From Malurus cyaneus samueli (taxonomy: Eukaryota > Chordata > Aves > Passeriformes > Maluridae), in the NCBI GenBank assembly GCA_009741485.1, contig CM019218.1:53536517-53600516 (forward strand): DNA of 64,000 bases, read 5' to 3'. This document shows positions 34,501-46,500 of this stretch, one piece after another. The translations under genes and the position numbers were made by a program. The notes beneath the pieces were generated by a model, which worked only from the letters and a program-made list of their open reading frames with translations, was not told where the DNA came from and searched no databases. The stretch's first letter is position 1. Each line of letters opens with the position of its first letter.

Positions 34501-37500
34501 GAGGTCTGGGCCCCTCTGCGTGGCTCGGAGAAATCCCATCCTTCAGACAGGACTGGCTTTGGGAATGGGGGTCCCAAAAGGACAGGAGGGGGTTTGTGGC
34601 TCCCAAAAGGACAGGAGGTGGGAGATGGTGGGCAACAGCAGAGTTCCCCATCCCGATCAGCAGAGCCTGGTGGTGGAATTGGGCTGTGAGGGAGGAGATA
34701 CAAACCCCACAAGGCACAAATGTCCCTGGGCTTTGGGTCTATGGAGCTGCCACCCTCAGACTTTGGGGACCTGGGGGTGGTGCCAACATGGGTGGGCTGG
34801 GAAGGGCTGCCCAGCTGACACCCTCCTCCCCTCTGCTCTACCTCCATGTAGGTGTCAGCGCTGCGCCGTCTGGCCAAGCCCATGTCAGACCGAGTGGCCG
34901 GCAGGATGAGCCAGAAGCCGGCCATGCTGGACTCGGGTGCCGAGGTCTCAGCCAGCACCACCTCCTCCGAGCCCGAGTCTGGAGCTCGCTCCGTCTCCAG
35001 CATCGTGCGCCAGTGGAACAGGAAAATCAACAACTTCCTGGGAGACCCCTCGTCCTCCATTAATGGGGCTCGGCCTGCCAGGTCAGGACAGGGGCTGGGT
35101 GGTGGGGGGTGAGGCATCCCAGGGACTGCCATCCCTGGGTTTTGGCTGGTGGTGGAGGTTGTTGGGTGGCTTCTTAGTGTCCATTTGACCCATGTAGAAA
35201 CAGTGATAAGCTGTGCTGGCAGAGTGTCACAGTCACCTGGGCTTGAGCCAGGCCTTCCACAAGGATTAAATGCTGTGGCACAAACCCTGCTGGACTCATC
35301 TCTTTTCCCACTTTACTTGGAGGAAATGGGAAAGTTGGGAAATGCAGAAACAGCACAGATACATCCCCGGTTTCTGGCCAGCCAGATCCCAGAATCCTTC
35401 CTGGGGCAAGCCTAGCTCTCCAGCATGGTGTGGCCATCTGCCCAAGTGCCTCTTCTTCCCTCTGGCTGTAGGAAGAAGTTCCCCAAGAAGGGGTCTAGCC
35501 AGACCTTCAGCAAAGCTGCCCGGCTCAAGTGGCAGTCGCTGGAGCGGCGCATCTTCGACATCGTCATGCAGAGGATGACCATCGTCAATCTCGAGGCGGA
35601 CATGGAGAGGCTCATCAAGGTGGAGAGGGCTGGGTGGCGGGTGTGGGGCAGGGAGATGGCCATGTGGGCAGTGCTGATCCCCGTTCCCTTGTCCCCCAGA
35701 AACGCGAGGAGCTGTCGCTGCTGCAGGAAGCGCTGCTGGGCAAGCGGGCGAAGCTGCAGGCGGAGAGCCCCATGGAGCAGAAGGGGCTGCAGGAGCTGAA
35801 CGAGGAGATTGAGGTGCTTGGGGCCAACATTGACTACATCAATGACAGCATTTCTGACTGCCAGGCCACCATCATGCAGATCGAGGAGACCAAGGTGGGC
35901 ACAGGGGCTGGGCCTGGCTGGCAGGGAGGAACTGAGGGCATCCCTCTGTGGGAAGAGCATCCTTGGGCACAGCCAGCTGGGGTGCGCTCTGGTCAGAGGA
36001 CCCAGAGCCCTCTGAGAGCTGTCACACTCGGTGGGGCTTCACCCACACAGTCACTTCTCATTAGGTGATTGATTAGGGAGAGGAGTTCTGGAAGGTCCTT
36101 GCATGTCCATGGACAGGCTGCTGGTGTCCCACTGCCCTGGACTTGTAGGGAAGCTGTGGCCACCATTTGCCCATGGTGCTGGTGGTCTCCTGTCCCCATG
36201 GTTGGAAACATCCCAGGAGCACTGGATTTTTCCCAGCAGAAACCATCCAGGTTTTGTGTCCAGTTGTGACACTGGGCATGGTACCATGCAGCTTCTGACT
36301 CCCCTCAGAACCTGCAGCCTGAAATGGAGGCTGTGTGCTGTCCCTGGCTTGTCCCCAGCTGTCACCTTGACCAGCAGGGAAGGAGGGCTGCTGTTCATTC
36401 ACACTAGGCTGTGGATTGTGGGTTTGGGTGAGCCTGGTGTCCATTCAGTGTCTGGTTTAATGTTGGAACCAGAGTCTATGTAGCTGTGCACAAGCTCTTC
36501 AGTGTGTTGCACAGTCCCATGGCTGACTCTAGCCAGTAGCCACTGGGCAGACCGGGGAGGGCGAGTGTTGGACTGGGCCGTTCCTGCAAGGTGATGGAAG
36601 AGCTGTGCTGGCCATGGAGTCTCTTCCACGCGCCCCACGTCTGGCAGAAGAGCTCCCTTTTGCATCCAGCACTTCTCTCCACATTCTAGGAGGAGCTGGA
36701 CTCCACAGACACCTCAGTGGTCATCAGCTCCTGCTCCCTGGCCGAAGCCCGGCTGCTGCTGGACAACTTCCTGAAGGCCTCCATCGACAAGGTGTGGGGC
36801 CAGGCTGAGTGTGGGTGTGTGACAGCGCTTCCTATGGGGTGACAGGGTGGGGACATGGTGACAGGGACCTTCGGCACCCACCTGAGCACCAGCATTGCTG
36901 CCGCAGGGGCTGCAGGTGGCCCAGAAGGAGGCGCAGATCCGGCTGCTGGAGGGGCGGCTGCGGCAGACGGACGTGGCCAGCTCCTCGCAGAACCACGCCC
37001 TGCTGGACGCCCTGCGGGAGAAGGCAGAGTCCCACCCTGAGCTGCAGGCACTGATCCACAATGTCCAGCAAGGTGGGCCTGGGGCAGGGGCGTCCTCAGG
37101 CCAGGTGTGCTGTCTGTGGGGTGGGGTGGGATTTCTACCCTTACTGGCCCCCAAAAAGCAGCTGGAGGTGCTGTGGCTGGCAACCTGCCCTCAAGGGCCA
37201 GGCTGGCTGGGGACATGTGCCCTGGCCACCATATAACAGGGACAAGAACTGGGTCACCCCCACACCCTCTGCTGGTTTGGGTGGGGTGATGACAGTGGTG
37301 TCCCCTCTGCACGCAGAGAACGGCTACACCAGCACGGACGAGGAAGTTTCAGAGTTCAGCCTGGCCTCAGATGGGAGGTAAGCACCCAGCCTGGGGCTGC
37401 CTGAGGTGGTGGTGTCTGGGGCAGGAGCCTGGTGCCATTTGTGAGACCTCCTAGAGGGGCATGGATGAACAAAGCCCCACCTGAGCTCTTCTGTGGCACC

Positions 37501-40500
37501 CAGCCCTTGGTGGGGGGAGCAGGATCTGTCTTGGACACAATCAGGGAATGAAGACTTGGTCATTCCTTGGAGAGAGGGTGTGGGGGAGCAGGGGTGACCC
37601 AAGGAGTCTAGTGGGCCAGTGGCACCAGCTTTCTGAAGAGTTTGGCCCTGAAGATCCATCTTTGCTTCTTTCTCCTTGCAGCATCTCCCAGTCTTTCACC
37701 ATGAAGGGCTCAGCAAGCCAGGATGACTTCAAGTTCAAGGTTAGCTGGCCTTTTTGTGCAGCGCTGGCACAGAGGCAGGGATGGAGGGGTGGAGGGATGC
37801 TCAGTGATGCTCCAGGCCTCTCCTCTGCAGTCTGACCCTTGAGGAACCAGGCTGGGCACAAGGCAGTGTGGCTGCTCTGTGGCTGGGCAGAACCAAGGTC
37901 TCCTGGTGCTGTGGTCCTGCGGCATCAGGGATTGGGGAACCCCCACCACATCAGCCAATGCCTCCAGAATATGGGGGCAGGGCCAATGGGCTCCAGATCC
38001 CCAATCCTGAAAATGGGGTGGTGAGAGGGAGGTGGTGGTACGAGCTGTGGGTTAGACTGGATGTGGGGATTTCTCAGGGATATACAGAGTAGGGATAAGC
38101 TAGACTAGCTGCTCTGGTGTCTGTGGACTGGCTTTGACCTACACCATTTGAAGATCTGGTTCCCTGTTCCTTGAACAGCCTGTGTTATTCTCAGACTGTT
38201 TTGTTTTTACCTAAGTACCTGATTTATTTGAAGTCCAAATGTCCCATGATCTAATCTAAGACCAGCAAGCAGGACCACACAGCAAAAGACAGACTTACAC
38301 AGAGGTGCCTGTGCAGGGCAGAGATGGAGGGGAGCAGCTGTTCTGTGTTTGTGTGGAGAGGTGGCTGTGATGGACATCCCAGAGGGACACAGGGGAACTC
38401 GGCCGTGTGTGGCCAGAGAACCTTGCAGAGAAGAATGGATGACCAAAGCCCCAGCTGAGCTTTTCTGTGGGGTGGAGAACATGCCGCCAACCCAAACCAG
38501 CCAGCACCCATGAGCCCAGCACCATGGGCCAAGGGCTAATCCAAGCAGGAGCAGCTTGAACTCACAACTGAGGGACAGCTTCAGGCCAGGAGGGGCAGAC
38601 ACTCAGGTTGGGAGATGGGGAAGGGTGCTCCCAGTGTGTCCTTCGTGCAGGCTTCTTGCAAGCACATCTCTCAGGTTCACCTCGTGCCTGGTTGTGCTCC
38701 CCTGGTGCTGAGTTGGGGAAAGTCAATGTCTTTCCCAAGGAAATGAAGTCAGATTTGACTCTGTGGTGCAGAGCTCAGTCTCCCAGTTATGGTTCTCCTG
38801 GGCTTCTCCCCCTTCATCATCCCTTTCCACTCCAATGCTGGGTGCCCCCCGTGCCCACCCTGTGCCCTCTGCCCGCTTTAGGGAGAGCCCAAGCTCTCGG
38901 GCCAGATGAAGGCGGTGTCAGCTGAGTGTCTGGGGCCCACGCTGGACGTCTCCACCAAGAACATCACCAAGTCCTTGGCATCCCTCATGGAGATCAAAGA
39001 GGATGGCATCGGCTTCTCCATCCGAGACCCCTACTACAAGGAGAAGGTGTCACGCACCGTCAGCCTGCCCACGCGAGGCAGCACCTTGTGAGCACGGGGC
39101 GATGATCTTGGGGTACTGGGAGCTTGTGGGGAGCTGAGCCTGGCCTGGAGGGTGCAGAGGGGTGAGGGTGAGCCCAGTCCTGCATCTGTCCAGGTCTGGC
39201 TGCAGCATGCAGCGGTGAATTTCTTCAGCGGGGTTTGGGGAGTGTATAGGTATCCTTTGCAGGTGGAGAGAAGGGTACTGCAGGAGGGGAAGGAGGGGGT
39301 GAGAAGGTCCCCAAATCCCTGCTCTGGGTTATCAGCCTTCTCAAAGGTTTCTTGGGTTTCCAGAAGCCTCTGCACTCATGGGCTGCCTCGAGATTGTGAC
39401 TGTGCTAGCCCAAACTCTTGTTTGCCCATCTGAGGGAGGACACAGGCGTTCACTGTGGAAGGATCCCACTGGCTCCAGCCAGTGTCCTGTCACCCCTTTG
39501 TGTCCCTGCTTCTCACTGTGATGGCACCCACTGAGGGAGGATAGAGGTATTCACTTTGGAGGGATCCCAGTGCAGGGGCAGGCACCCACCCTGTTTTGTC
39601 CACTTGCTTCAGTCCCAGGCAGTCTCGGGGCTCGGACACTTCGCCTCTGACAAGGCGGAAATCCTACGACCGCGGGCAACCTGCCAGGTGAGTTTGGGGT
39701 AAATGGTGACATGGCCTGGGGAGGCTGTGTGGACAGGATGCTGCCTGGGCAGCTCTTCTGGGCTGGTCAGGTGCCAGGTGAGCAGCTCTCAAGTGATGTC
39801 CCCTGATCCTTTTGGCTCAGGCCCACGGACATCGGCTTCACACCGCCCTCCTCGCCCCCCACCCGCCCGCGCAACGACCGCAACGTCTTCTCCCGTCTCA
39901 CGAGCACCCAGAGCCAGGGGTCCGCCTTGGATAAGTAAGTCCTGCTGGGGTGGGAGTGTGTGAGTGAAGGGACCTGGGCATGATAGCACACAGCAGGTGC
40001 TGAGTGCTGTGGGGGTGCGGGAGCAGCAGGACGTGGGGTGGCTCCAGCCAGTGTCCTGTCACCCCTTTGTATCCCTGCTTCTCACTGTGATGGAGCAGCA
40101 GGACGTGGGGTGGCTCCAGCCAGTGTCCTGTCACCCCTTTGTGTCCCTGCTTCTCACTGTGATGGAGCAGCAGGACGTGGGGTGGCTCCAGCCAGTGTCC
40201 TGTCACCCCTTTGTGTCCCTGCTTCTCACTGTGATGGAGCAGCAGGACGTGGGGTGGCTCCAGCCAGTGTCCTGTCACCCCGTTGTGTCCCTGCTTCTCG
40301 CTGTGATGGAGCAGCTGCCGTGCCAGTGCTGTGCTGCTGCCCACCGTGCCCCCTCTGAGCTCACAGCCCTGGCCTCTGCCTGCAGACAGGCTGGTGCCAG
40401 GCCCCTGGAAAGGTGAGGGAGCAGGATGGGGCGAGGGGTGAGGGCTCAGAGGAAGGTGATGGACTGGCATCCACCCCCAAATGCTGCTGCAGTCTCCCCC

Positions 40501-43500
40501 AGCAGCAGGTCAGGTGCCACCCCTGGCTCGGATGTGGCTAGCAGAACCGGTGTTCCCTGATGGAGACCTGCTGTCTGATCCTCACACGCCCTCCTGCTCT
40601 TCTGCTCTCCCCTGGTTCTCCATGTTTGCTTCTCTTCCTCCCTCCCTCCCTCCACTTCTCCCCTCTGTCCTACACTGGCTTGGATGCAATAACAATCTTC
40701 CACCTCTGACTCCACCGCTGCCTCCTCTAGTCTGGGTTTTCTCTCCCATAATCCTGCTAATTTTCTGCCCCTAGGTCTGATGACAGCGATTCCTCTGTCT
40801 CGGAGGTGCTGAGGTATAGACAAACTTTCTATTTATTACCCGTTTCTGCGCTCCTCCTTCTCTCTGTCACATGCCTGCTCTCCCTGTCCCCACATGGCCT
40901 GCCTGCACCTTGCTGCTGTCCCCACCTCCCAGCCCGTGTGTCTGTGTGTCTGTCCCCTCCTGGCATGCCACCTCTGGTTCCTGATGCTGTCCCTGAGTTG
41001 TGAGTTCAAACTTGGAACTATCCAATGCCTAGATTAGCCCCTGGTACATGGTGCTGGCTGGATTGGGTTGGCAGCATGTCCTCCTCCATCTCTGATGGTT
41101 TCCTGCCAGCATGAGGCCACCATGTTCCAGCCCTTCCCTGGCTCTCCAGCAGGATGGTGGGGTGGTGGGGAAGGGTGCTGCCAGTGTGTCCTTCATGCAG
41201 GCTTCATGCAGGCACGTCTCTCAGGTTCACCTCGTGCCTGGTTGTGCTCCCCTGGTGCTGAGTTGGGGAAGGTCAATGTCTTTCCCAAGGAAATCAAGTC
41301 AGATTTGACTCTGTGGTGCAGAGCTCAGCCTTGCAGTTACCGTTCTGGGCTTCTTCCCCTGCACCCACCTGACTGTAGAGGTTTCCCAGCTCAAGGGCCA
41401 CCTTTCTCCCATCCTTTAGGAGCATTGCAGCCTTCCAGAGCCTAAAAGAGGCTTACAAAAAAAGATGGAGAGCAGCTTTTTGCACAGAAAGATAGTGACA
41501 GGACAAGGGGGAACAGTTTTAATCTGCATGAGGAGAGATTTAGAATAGATGTTAGGAAGAAATCCTTCCCTGTGAGGGTGGGGAGGCCCTGGCACAGGGT
41601 GTCCAGAGAAGCTGTGGCTGCCCCTGGATCCCTGGAAATGTCCAAGGCCAGGTTGAACGTGGCTTGGAGCCACCTGGGATAGTGGAAGGTGTTCCTGGTG
41701 GAATGGGATGGTGTCTAAAATCCCTTCCCACCCAAACCATTCCATGACTCTGAGATCAGCCCTGCAGCAGCCAGGTGTCCCCTCCCTCAGCCCGTCCCCT
41801 GGGCTCCTACAGACTCCCAGTCCCTGGGGAACTGTGACCACAGCCCTGTGAGCAGGGTCACCCTGGGCCGTTTGGAGTCAGGCAGCCACACAGAGTCATG
41901 GAGAGTGCAGGGATTGCCCCTCGGGTTCAGCCTCTGTATTGCTTTTAGGGGTGAGGGGGAGGCTGTTGGCTTGGCACTGGTAAATGCAGAGCTGAGAAAC
42001 ATCATGTGCATGTGACTTCCAACTCCAAATTAATGAGCCTGTGCTTGTCCTCATGACTAATGCCAACCTTGCCCTTCTCCAGCCCCATGCATCGATTTCC
42101 CTGCTTGTGAGAGGAGACAAGCCCATCTCAGGGTCTTGTGGCTGTGTCTGATGCCCAAAGGTCACACATGGGAGGGTCAGGCGGGTGGTCCTCAGCACCC
42201 TGAGCATGTCTGGAGGGGACTGACAGGACAGACAGACAGTAGTGTCCTTTGGAAGCAGGTTTGGCAGGGGTGGGTCCAGGGACAGCCACAGGGACAGGGG
42301 TGCAGCTACTGGTGCTGCTCTTTGTCACCCTTGTGGTCTGTGTGAAGGAGTGAGGCTCTGTCCCCAAATGTCACCAGCTAGGGGCTTACAGCCTCCAAGG
42401 GGTCATGGTGCTGATATTGGTTCCCTGAAACATCTACCCCAGTAGAGCTTCAGTTGCAGGCTGGAGAGGGCTCAGTTTGTCCCAAAATGGACCTCAGGGC
42501 CAATGAGCTGAGTCTCCTGACCCGTCCTGGGTCTGGGCTGGCAAGGCACGAGAGGTTTGGGGAGAGAGCACAGGGCACTGGGCACGAGAGGTTTGGGGGA
42601 GAGCAGAGGGCACTGGGCACAAGGAATTGGGGGAGAGTAGAGGGCACTGGGCACAAGAGGTTTGGGGGCACAGGGTACCGGGCATGAGAGGTTTGGGAGA
42701 GAGCAGAGGGCACCGGGCAGTCTCCCCCTTTCCCTGTGAGTATTGCTGGGGCAGAGGTGGGCAGGGGCTGCCCATGGGGACATTCCTGGGGTTCCCACAA
42801 AGCCCTCGGCTCAGACATACCACCTTCAGCCCGTCTCACAGCTGGATAATAAGAGATGCTGGCTGTGAGCCATTTTCCATGCCCTGGCACTGTGGGCACG
42901 GTGCCTTTCCAGCCCTGCGCTGTACCTTTGTCTCTCTCTTACCAAGGGGCATCATTAACCCCGTGGGTGGCACCAAGAACGCCCGGACAGCCCCGCTGCA
43001 GTGTGTCTCGGTGGCAGAGGGACACACCAAGCCTGTGCTCTGCCTGGATGCCACCGATGAGCTGCTCTTCACTGGGTCCAAAGGTGGGTGATGGGCACGG
43101 GGGACAGGGACGATGGCAACGCTGTGGGAATTGGCATTGGGATTGTGGGCAGTGTTGGGCATTCCAGGGATGGTCCCTGTCTGCAGTGCTGAGCCTTTCC
43201 CAGTGCTGGGGCTGGCCAGCTCCTTTCCTCTGAACCCATGGGTGGGAGGAGATGCTCATTGACCCCAAGCCACCACGCCCTTGAGGAGACCCCACCCCAA
43301 CACCCCTGGGCGTGTTCTTCCTCCCCCAGACCGGAGCTGCAAGATGTGGAACCTGGTGACGGGCCAAGAGATCGCTTCTCTCAAGGGCCACCCCAACAAC
43401 GTGGTGTCCATCAAGTACTGCAGCCACACGGGGCTGGTGTTCACCGTGTCCACGTCCTACATCAAAGTGTGGGACATCCGCGACTCGGCCCGCTGCATCC

Positions 43501-46500
43501 GCACCCTCACGTGAGCTCTGGGGCACCTGGGGCTCTCTGGTCATCTCTGGCGTGGCAGAGGCCACCTACAGGGGCTGGGGACATGGCCAGCTCCCAGCTC
43601 CCTGAGTGCCAGTTTGTGGTGCTGCTTATCTAGGGAGCGGGGAGGGTGGGAGGGAATTTGGGGTGAGGTGACCTGCAGCAAAGGTTCAGGGTCATAAAGT
43701 CATAGAATATGCTGAGTTGAAAGGGGACCATCAGGATTATCCAGTCCATCTCTTGGCCTTGCACAGGACACACCAACCATCCCACTCTGTTCCTGGGAGT
43801 GGTGTCCAAACACTTCCTGAACTCAGACAGCCTTGGGGCTGTGCCCATTCCCTGGGTAGCCTGGGCAGTGCCCAGCACCCTCTGGGGGAAGAACCTTACC
43901 CTGATACCCAACCCAAATGTCTCCCAGCTCAGCTCCAGCCGTTCCCTTGAGTCCTGTCGCTCATCATGAGAGGGAACAGATCAGTGCCTGTCCCTCTGCT
44001 GCCCCTCATGCGGATGTTGAAGACCCCAATGAAGTCTCCCCTCAATCTCCTCAAGGCTGAACAAGCCAAGTGACCTGAGCTGCCGCTTATCAGGCTTCCT
44101 CCACAGACCCTTCACCACTCTCATGGCCCTCCTCAGGGTGCTCTCCAATGGCTAAATGTCTTTTTCATATTGTGGTGCCCAAAACTGCCCCAAGGACTTC
44201 AGGTAAGGCTGTAACCGTGCAGAGCAGGGCAGGACAGTCCCCTCCTTTGACCAGCTGGCCATGCTGTGCCTGGTGCCTTCCAGAACAGGGATGTCCCTCC
44301 TGGCTGCCAGGGCACTGCTGACTCAAATTTAACTTTCCATTGACCATGACCCTCAGGTCCCTTCCCTCAGCTGCTCTCCAGCCTCTCCTTCCCTACTGCA
44401 TACACACAACCCTGTCCCAGGTGCAGAATCTGACACTTGTCCTTGTTAAGGGTCAAGAGTTCTGAAGAGATATTGCCGCTCTTCTGGGGGTGGCCAGGAG
44501 ACCTGGCAACCCCAAACAGCTTCGTGGCTGTGTAAATCACAGGCTCCTCAGTGGGAAACTTGTATCTCTGTGAGGAGTTTGAGGACCAGAAAGGAGCATG
44601 GAACAGAGTGTAGCTGTGGCTGCCAGTCTGGAGTGGTGCTCAAACGTTAGGACAGTGTGGTAGGTCAGAGTTACCCACTTGTCCTGGCACAGAGCTCCTT
44701 TCTCTGCCCAGGCTCAGCTCATCTGCCTGGCCTGATGGTGTTTCTCTCTTGTACAGAGGCCAAGAACTCCCTGTGCTTCCCTGTGCTGGATGTCAGCACT
44801 CAGGAGCTCTTCCTGTAGGAAGCAGAGAGGCACAGGAGCAGAGCAGAGTGGCCTGAGCTGGAAACCAGGGCAGAGTGCTCCGAGTTGTGCACGACCCTGC
44901 ACCCTTGGCTGCCTCTGCAAGCTTGGCACTGGCCTGAGGGACAGAGCTCTTGGTCCCCTCATGGCCAGGAAGACAGGGACACTTCAGAGCCTTTCCCCAG
45001 ATTGTGACCCACCTGTGCCAGCCTGGAGCCAGCAGCCCCCTGTTCTCCCTGGCTGGCAGGGTGCTTGGGATGGCCAGCTCTCCTGCAGACAGGCTGTGGC
45101 AGCAGCTGCAGTGTGGGGGTTTGTGCTCTGCCCTGAAGTCGGGGTTGTTGCCTCGTGCCCAGGGACAAACCAAGGTCTCCTCTCACCCTGCCCCTTTGAA
45201 CTCTCCCTTCTTTAGATCTTCTGGACAGGTGATCTCTGGGGACGCCTGTGCTGGCACCACCACCCGCACTGTCACCAGCGTGCAGGGGGAGCACCAGATC
45301 AACCAGATCGCGCTCAACCCCACGGGCACCACGCTCTACGCTGCTGCCGGCAACTCCGTGCGCGTCTGGGAGCTCAGCAGGTCAGCGGGGTGCTGGGGTG
45401 GGCAGCACACCTTGGGGTGCCATGTGGCCACCGGCTGCTCAGAGGGGCCTGAAATAACCCCCCAGGGAAAAAGAAAGCCTTTGAGTTGCCTGGAGTAAGG
45501 ATTTTCAGGATCCTATGGGAGCTGGGGGGTGATGAGCAGCACTGGAGCCGCTTGGGGTGGGGGTTTGTCAGGGCACTGGGCAGAGCTCAGCAGAGGGGAA
45601 AAGGGAAGTGGGGTGAGCAGCAGTACCCCCTGTTTGCCCTTGTCCTCCTGCATGTTCGGTGGGCACTGGGCTGCCAACCTTTGGCTCTGTGGCCAGATGT
45701 TGGCACACTCAGGCTCTGCAGCCAGATGTTGACACACTCTCAGTGTAGCCAGATGTTGGCATGCTCTGGGGTTCTGCAGCCAGATGTTGGCACACTCTGG
45801 GCTGCCTTCCTTGCCCAGATTCACTGGGAATGGCGTTTCCCTGCCCACTGTCCCCCAAAGGGAACCACCCCAGGTGGGAGGGGCTGTGCTTGGGAGGGCC
45901 CTTTGGGTGAGCTCCAGCACACAGCAGGGCTGAGCTGTGCCCTTGCCTCCAGGCTGCAGCCCGTGGGGAAGCTGAGTGGCCACATCGGGCCTGTGATGTG
46001 TCTCACGGTGAACCAGACGGCGAGCAACCACGACCTGGTGGTCACAGGCTCCAAAGATCACTACGTCAAGGTACCCCCCTCCCTGGGGAGCAGCACCCCG
46101 AGCCCTGTAGGGGAGCCCAGATGCTGCCAACCCCTGATGTCTCTCCTACTGAGAGCTCAGCAGGTCAGGGGTGTGCTGGGGTGGGCAGCACATCTTAGGG
46201 GTGCCAGGTGAAATCTGTCCTACTGAAAGCTGAGCCCAGATTCTGTTTTCACCTCTTCATGTGAGGTTTTCACTCATTTCCTCTTCCCAAATCTTGCCTT
46301 TTGCCTGGTCCACAATGCACCTTTGGAGAAGAAGTTGCATTTCTCTCATGCGTAAGACTCTGGCTGGGACTTGCATGTGATGGCTGACCCAGAGGAGCAG
46401 CTCACCCTGTTCTGCTCCATGATACTCCCCTGATAAAGATGTGCCTGCTCTGTCACAGCCCCTGCACTGCAGGAGCCTGTCCCTTCCTTGAATTGCAGGC

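Noticed and set aside
40016..40318. 72-bp array as a possible CRISPR or coding repeat
   Set aside because: Units are contiguous without unique spacers, the host is a vertebrate, and the array lies within a KIF21B intron.
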